Below, piece after piece: positions 58,326 to 64,000 of a stretch of DNA of 64,000 nt. The notes beneath the pieces are model-generated. The model was not told where the DNA came from and did not search any database. It saw nothing but the letters and a program-made list of their open reading frames with translations. This DNA comes from Paramyrothecium sp. XJ0827 (lineage: Eukaryota; Ascomycota; Sordariomycetes; Hypocreales; Stachybotryaceae), in NCBI GenBank assembly GCA_020881915.1, contig JAJFPB010000006.1:1240001-1304000 (forward strand). Reading direction: 5' to 3'. The position numbers were made by a program, and so were the translations under genes. Within the stretch, counting starts at the first letter, position 1; every line of letters begins with the position of its first letter.

Positions 58326-60170
58326 TTAGACAGCCTTTTCAGCGCGTCGTCCCATATCATCCATAACCGCATCATTGTTGACGGAAACTTCATGCTCAAC
58401 ATGAGAATACGCAATTGCCTCGACTTTATCCAAGTCTCCATCTTGCTCACCTGCCTCGACGGCATCCACTTCGCCAAAGATCTTATCCATCCTCTCTAGT
58501 GATATCCCCTTGGTCTCAGGAAGGATGAATATGACAGAAACCTGTAGCAGCAATTAGATCTTCATTGGAGAATAGTCTGGATACGCTTGTGGTAGGAGGT
58601 CCTTGGGCACTTACCAAAAGCAAAGTGTTAAGCCCACATAGGAGCCAATAGCTCCGCCCACCGACTTGATCATTGAAAGTAGGCCATGGCTGTGTCAGAG
58701 CCAGCAGGCACACAGTCTGTCCTAGCAGAGAGAAACCGAAAGCCTTGTCACGGACTTCTTGCGGAAAAATTTCCGAGGCAATCGCTGGAGGTATGGGGCC
58801 ATTTGACCAGCAGTAGGTTAGACCGACGATGAATAACATGGCCACCTCGGCGACGGCCGCACCTTTGTTGTTGTTGGCAGGGAATGCTGTGGTCAGAGAC
58901 GCAAGTATGAGTAGTGCGGAGGCTTGGATGCTGAAGCCCACAATGAGCAAAGCTTTCCTCCCGAATCGATCAACAGTGGAGGTATTGACAAGGACAATAA
59001 CCAGTTGAAGGGCGGCTTGGATGCCATTAATCGCCAACGCCTGCTTGCCTTCATTCCAACCGAGAGACTGATAGATCTATGAAGGGCGTACAACAAACGT
59101 TAGCTAAAAAAAGGCTCCATTGAGTTGGATCTCGAAGGATCCTATTTGTAAGACTTACAATCGTTGCGTACATCGTGAGGGCCGCAATACCGCCAGCTTG
59201 CTGCAAAGCAGTGGCATAAAGGCCGTAGAGTAAGCGCTTGCGCATGCCCGCAGACTTGAAGAGCCCTTTGTAGCCGGTATCAAAGCGGCTACGTGCCTTT
59301 TGTGCGGCTACTAGCTCGTGGAACTCGGCACGCACATGCTCCGAGTCGGGATTCCCCATTCTAAGCTTGCAGAGCACTCGTAGGACGCGATCAGGATTAT
59401 CAGGCTGTTTCTCTAGAAGCCATCGTGGGGACTCGGGATACCAGAAACTGAGAAAGACGAAGAAGATGCCTATAGGGATCTGTATCAGGTTTGACACCCT
59501 CCAAGCGATGTTGAAAGGCTCAGTATGGAAGCTCATGCCATATCTAAGAAGCATACAGTTAGTCCACTGGTCTAAACTAATTGCACAGTATACTAACCCA
59601 GCCCAGAACGCGATCAGAGTACCCAATTGGTATCCAAATTGGGTGACAGTCCCCACGAAACTGCCACGAAGCATGCGCGGGGAGCATTCTGCCACATACA
59701 GGGACGTGGCGATATATACGCAACCAAATCCAAGGCCCGTGATGAGGCGACCGAGCAGGAGTACGCCATAAGTGTTTGGAACGCTTTGAACAACGACACC
59801 AATGCACATAGTGCAGATGGAAATGCGTAGTGCCCACAGCCGGCCTACGAAGTTGGCTAGGGTTCCTCCAACAAAGAGTTGCGCAAGACCAGTCGTGGCC
59901 CAAGGTGCTGCAGCAATTGTACCTGTGCGTTCGGCATTGACATTATAGTACTCGATGAATTGCTTGTCTGCCAAGATGACTGTCATGATTCCTATCCATC
60001 ATCTCCCTTGTTAGAGTAGGTTTCACCCCAGCAAGTGCATCCGCGTCTGCCAACAATGAAACACACATACCTGCGTCGTAGCCGTTGAAACAGGTCGCGA
60101 AGACCATGCCGTACAGTAGAAGAGCCGCGTAGCGGTCGTTTGCCGGCAGAAACCTTTCAAAGAAGCCCAT
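58326..60170 (-). CDS. MFS sugar transporter (sugar porter family)
   Basis: Five exons: 60170-60071, 59991-59598, 59543-59159, 59076-58615 and 58541-58326, encoding 518 residues with exact frame closure. Hallmarks: LLLYGMVFATCFNGYDAGIM in helix 1, LLLGRLITGLGFGCVYIATS, the charged loop YVAECSPRMLRGSF, RVLYPESPRW-type motif (FWYPESPRWLLEKQPDN), VDRFGRKALLIVG and the end motif FILPETKGISLERMD. These mark a 12-helix sugar porter that brings mono- or disaccharides in by proton symport. One donor is GTTAGT, slightly unusual. It is divergent from the GH127 gene and convergent with the oxidase. Substrate unknown; with GH127 an arabinose-containing sugar is plausible. Confidence 0.92.
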
Positions 60171-61072
60171 TTTGATGCTCGGACGTTTGTATTCGGTTAT
60201 GTTGAATTGTGTCGGACTACCAGTTGGCAGGGAGGAGGGCAGTCAGCATGTGCTAGGCAATGCTAACTCTTTCAAGAGTAACAGTTTGGCAATCCCTTGT
60301 CTGATATGCAGAAGAGCAGCAGGATGTTTGCCAGATCTATTATATACTAATGGTCAACATCTTGTGCATGATGTAGTTTGATGCATTTTCCGATGGGATA
60401 AACTACCCCAGGTTTGGTCTCGAGACAGAGAGAAGCTGAAGCTATTCCCTGTCATCAAACTTGTAGGATCCCAGTAGTGCGTGAGAATCCCATGCCTGGT
60501 TCTCTGCGCGGTCAGCTCATTGGTTTCCCCACGTTTACCTCTGGCCTCGGGGAATGGAGGCTTTGACGGGCTGGGTGCAAGATTCTTGAGAGCTCTCCGG
60601 TGGGAGAACCAATAGGAACGCAGACAAGGCGTCAAGCTTCGTTAGGCGGCCTTAAGAGTGAATTGAAGACCCCGCGAACAAATTTGGGGTAGCCAAGATT
60701 TCGAGCACAGCCTTCTCCAACCAAACATCATTCGGGCGCATAACGAGGAAGCGGGTGGCTTGTGGATCAGCGGGAGAAGGGGCTGCACCAACTCGAGGTT
60801 CCATTCTCCGGTGGACCTGGTTCTAAAGCTGCATTGGACAGGAACTATTGCAGTGAATGACTCCACATACCAACCTCACGAACCATCTGCTGTCTAGCTT
60901 GCGGTGGATGAGATAGGCTAAACATCAATGATGATGCATGTTGCCGATTTGGCGTACAAAGACATAGAAAATTCCATCAGTTCGTTCGTGTTCCTGGCAT
61001 CTCACAATTGTTAGGCTTGTGATTGTATTGTGCAACTTAAAACCGGATTCCTCAAGGCCTCACGTCTTTCTC
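60171..61072. promoter_or_regulatory. Divergent promoter, sugar transporter / GH127
   Basis: 902 bp between divergent starts, suggesting joint control. Short ORFs here have no domains. No clear operator identified. Confidence 0.4.
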
Positions 61073-63236
61073 ATGTCGCATCCACAGGCAACTTTCGTGA
61101 AAACCGTTCTGAACGGATCTTCCGTTCTCCAAAAACGAAGCACCACGATTCGCAGAGTCACAGTACATGAACAGCTCAGAAAGCTCAAAGATACGGGCAG
61201 GTATGACTGCTTTAAGCTGGGATGGCATCCTATATACGAAGACAAGTCCTCTTGGCCTGTTCCAAAGAGCCTCTTCTGGGACAGCGACATCGCAAAGTGG
61301 ATAGAGGGTGCCTGCTATTTTCTTACGGCTGAATATGATGCCGTAATCGATGGTGCCATAAAAGATCTTGTGGCTATGATCCGAGAGGCCCAGCAGAGCG
61401 ACGGGTATCTCAACGTTTATTTCACAGTAGTTGAACCCCATGCAAGATGGTCTAATATTCGAGACCAGCATGAGCTGTAAGTATAAGTCGAAGAATTCTT
61501 TCTATCCTGTCAACTACGAAGACTCATTGTTTGCCAGATATAATGCTGGGCATCTGATTGAAGCGGCATTAGCCCATAAGGCTTATTACAAGAATAATCA
61601 GCTCCTTGAGCCCATCGAAAAGTATGTACACTTGATAAGGTCGGTCTTTGGTCCTGGCGACTACCAACGACATGCCTATCCTGGGCATCCGGAGATTGAG
61701 CTCGCCTTGTTCCGGCTTCACGCTGCCACTGGAAATCAAGATGCGTATGAGCTGGGCCGCTACTTTATCGAGGAGAGAGGAAACCCGACGGGTCAGGACG
61801 GCATGCTATACTACGATTGGGAGGAGAAGCAGCGCGGGGACTGCCAATGGAAACGCCCAGATCCGTATCCGATTGCTAGGAGTCACTGGTACAATCAAGC
61901 CCATGCGCCTATATTACAGCAGACGACAATCGAGGGTCATTCAGTTCGGGCACTGTACCTATTGGTTGGAGTTGCAGATCTTGTTTGTCTCGATGAAGGT
62001 AAGAAGAGAGGCTTTGAGAAGAGCAAAGAATACTTTCAGAGTCTGATGACCTTGTGGGACAATATGGTCGACAAGAAAATGTACCTCACGGGCGGCGTTG
62101 GGGCAATTAAACACTGGGAAGGCTTCGGTATTGACTATTTTCTTCCTCAGAGCACGGATGAGGGCGGTTGCTATGCCGAAACGTGCGCAGCTATTGCCGC
62201 CATCATGCTCGCTGAGCGTCTCCTGCATCTGGACTTGAACTCCCGATACGCCGATATCATGGAGCTCTGCCTTTACAATGCCGTCATGACTGCCATGAAC
62301 CTTGAAGGCACAGAGTTCACCTATGTTAACCAACTGGGCAGCTCTGACAGGGATCCTAGTAAGCGTTACGGGTGGTTCGAGTGTGCTTGCTGCCCTCCGA
62401 ACCTGATGAGGTTGTTCGGAAGCCTAGGTGGTTATCTCTGGGACGACGGAGAGGATGAAGCAGGGGCCTACATAAATGTCCACCTCTACACATCTGCTAA
62501 GCTTTCCTTTGAAGCCAATGGCCACACGATAACACTCGAGCAGAAGTCGAACTGGCCTTGGGAGGGTAAGGTTTCCTTCTGCTTGGATGCACCAAAGGAA
62601 CTGAAGACAACAATCCGTTTGCGGCTCCCTGCATGGTGCAATAATGATTTTACGGTAAGTGCTCTCGTCCTCAGAATTTTGGTTCTTGGTTCCGGCACTT
62701 GTTCTGGAATTTCTTACTCACAATTTCTATAGTTGAATCCTTCTATCGACAACCTCGTAGTCAAAAAGGGTTATCTGGTACTTTCACCGGAGTATACATC
62801 ACAGCATCCGACTTTTGAGATCAACATAGATGGCTTTTCGCCGCGATACTTATCACCACACCCGTATACCAACCAGCAGACACTCACCTTGGCTCGCGGA
62901 CCGATTGTTTACTGCGTCGAGGACTACGACCATGATTGGGAAAGCAACCACTTTCGGGATGTGTACATATCATCGTACTCCCCAGTTGAGGAGAAGCTTG
63001 AAGAGATCAAGCCGCAAGGCGAGTCTTACATAGGATTGAGCTCGGTAGGCTGGGTTCGGGACCTTCAGAATTGGTCGGGTGGTCCAGTCGGCTTCACTCC
63101 TGGCCGCAAGGCTTCGGAAGCCAGATTTGGAGAGCAACAGGAACTGCACTTTATACCGTATTATCTTAGAGCCAATCGTGGCGGCAAGGGCCAAATGAGG
63201 GTCGGTCTCCAGAAGCGTAACTACGTTAGCCAATAA
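61073..63236 (+). CDS. GH127 beta-L-arabinofuranosidase-like glycoside hydrolase
   Basis: Three exons, 61073-61476, 61538-62654 and 62735-minus-2, that is 62733-63236, give 674 residues. Splicing across 61476/61538 restores the GH127 motif HELYNAGHLIEAA. The zinc/cysteine active site is intact: Glu349 and Cys351 in CYAETCAAIAAI, and the Cys pair 419/420 in WFECACCPPNLMRLFG, where the family nucleophile is a Cys. A (alpha/alpha)6 body and a beta-sandwich end (LARGPIVYCVEDYDH) follow. No signal peptide is seen, so the enzyme should act inside the cell on imported arabinosides, which fits the adjacent transporter. Known family members release beta-L-arabinofuranose from hydroxyproline-linked glycans; other activities exist. 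Confidence 0.92.
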
Positions 63237-63716
63237 GTAGAAGCCTAGAATACGCACAAGGTCATGATTGAAGAGTGCTTGGGGTTGCAGCCGGACTTGA
63301 AGCTATGGCCAATGGCAGCCTCGCAGCGGAATCCCGGTCCTAAATCAAGTTACGTTAGCCTGCATTCCAGGCACGTTCGCGGATTCCGAAAGTGGGAACA
63401 GCGGAGGCGAGTCTCCAACATGCCCCGGCAGATGGCTTTCTCCCCGCACAATGGTCTCCCCACAGTCTCCGCGTCCGAGCTGGGTTCTAGACCTGCTAAT
63501 GTGTTCATGAGTTTTCCAACAGTCATTCTTGCTTGCTTTCCACCTCCATCATCCTCTGAGTCGGGTGCAGGAGAGAGCCAACATCACGCGTGCTTTCCTC
63601 CACGAAAGATACACTGCCATACTACTTCTCAGACACCATGCCAACACTTGTCGCACAACACAAGAAGCATTGAATCGCAGCATGTTCAGCTCTAATCACT
63701 CATAGTTGGGGTCGTC
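63237..63716. other. Intergenic before the C2H2 regulator
   Basis: 480 bp. A 143-codon ORF at 63264-63695 lacks any domain and probably is not a gene. Promoter of the zinc-finger gene should be here. Confidence 0.4.
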
Positions 63717-64000
63717 ATGGCTGATCAATCTTCGAGATCCTCCTCCTATCCCTGCTCCCGATGCGACCGGAAGTTCAAGCGAGCAGAGCATCTTAAGAGA
63801 CACCAGCGGAGCCACGACGGTCCCAGGCAATTTGTTTGCTCCAAGTGTTCAAAGGGATTTGCACGAAGGTATTTCAATTGCTCATTCAAATCCCAGGTTG
63901 TGCCCGTCCCGATTCTCACCCCATTTTAGTGATATTCTACATCGCCATGAGTCAACCCACATCTCGCCAATAAACGATGAAGCAGCCTTCCTCGGTCGTA
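63717..64000 (+). CDS. C2H2 zinc-finger transcription factor, N-terminal part
   Basis: Exon 63717-63868, a 61-bp intron (GTATTT..TTTTAG), and exon 63930 running off the right edge. Two adjacent C2H2 fingers open the protein: YPCSRCDRKFKRAEHLKRHQ with RSH, and FVCSKCSKGFARRSDILHRH with ESTH, the second formed across the intron. The first finger's RAEHLKRH is typical of fungal regulators that also carry a fungal_trans domain further on, but that part is off window. It lies beside GH127 and the sugar transporter, so it may regulate them. Confidence 0.85.

Noticed and set aside
63264..63695. 143-codon plus ORF before the C2H2 gene
   Set aside because: Composition is irregular and no domain is present; it fills the promoter region of the zinc-finger gene.

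Overview
The window is nuclear DNA of a filamentous ascomycete, most likely a sordariomycete. Genes carry short GT..AG introns (about 46-94 bp, one of 183 bp), and the families present (Zn2Cys6 regulators, HET, CFEM, NACHT, fungal SDRs, GH127) are typical of that group. I rebuilt exon structures by hand from splice signals and reading frame. I saw no tRNA, rRNA, CRISPR array or intact transposon. The species is not decided.

1-19.7 kb is a dense aromatic-catabolism cluster: intradiol ring-cleavage dioxygenase (cut by the left edge), family III CoA-transferase, alpha/beta hydrolase, SnoaL-like protein, 2,3-dihydroxybenzoate decarboxylase, flavin monooxygenase, SDR, a dienelactone-hydrolase-like/SnoaL fusion, a dienelactone hydrolase, a Zn2Cys6 regulator and a salicylate-hydroxylase-like monooxygenase. 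Together they could turn salicylate or 2,3-dihydroxybenzoate into catechol, cleave the ring and process the lactone and acid products. Several pairs are divergent and share promoters, and a CCAGATAACG element recurs in intergenic DNA.

19.7-34 kb is gene-poor. It holds a secreted 18-cysteine protein, a secondary-metabolism-type SDR beside a relic of a PKS-NRPS reductase domain, a secreted glycine-rich protein, a second Zn2Cys6 regulator with a 24-bp microexon, and a secreted PLL-like beta-propeller lectin.

35-55 kb looks like an RNA-surveillance and allorecognition neighbourhood: a ~1976-residue ZNFX1-type helicase followed by a degraded copy of part of its zinc-finger region, an SRPK-like kinase, a CFEM/GPI protein, a HET-domain protein, an unknown protein with an in-frame stop near its start, a truncated NACHT NTPase, a quinone-oxidoreductase-like enzyme and a TPR-CHAT (caspase-like) protein.

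56.6-64 kb holds a berberine-bridge-type oxidase, an MFS sugar transporter, a GH127 beta-L-arabinofuranosidase-like enzyme and the start of a C2H2 regulator, possibly one sugar or glycoside uptake unit.
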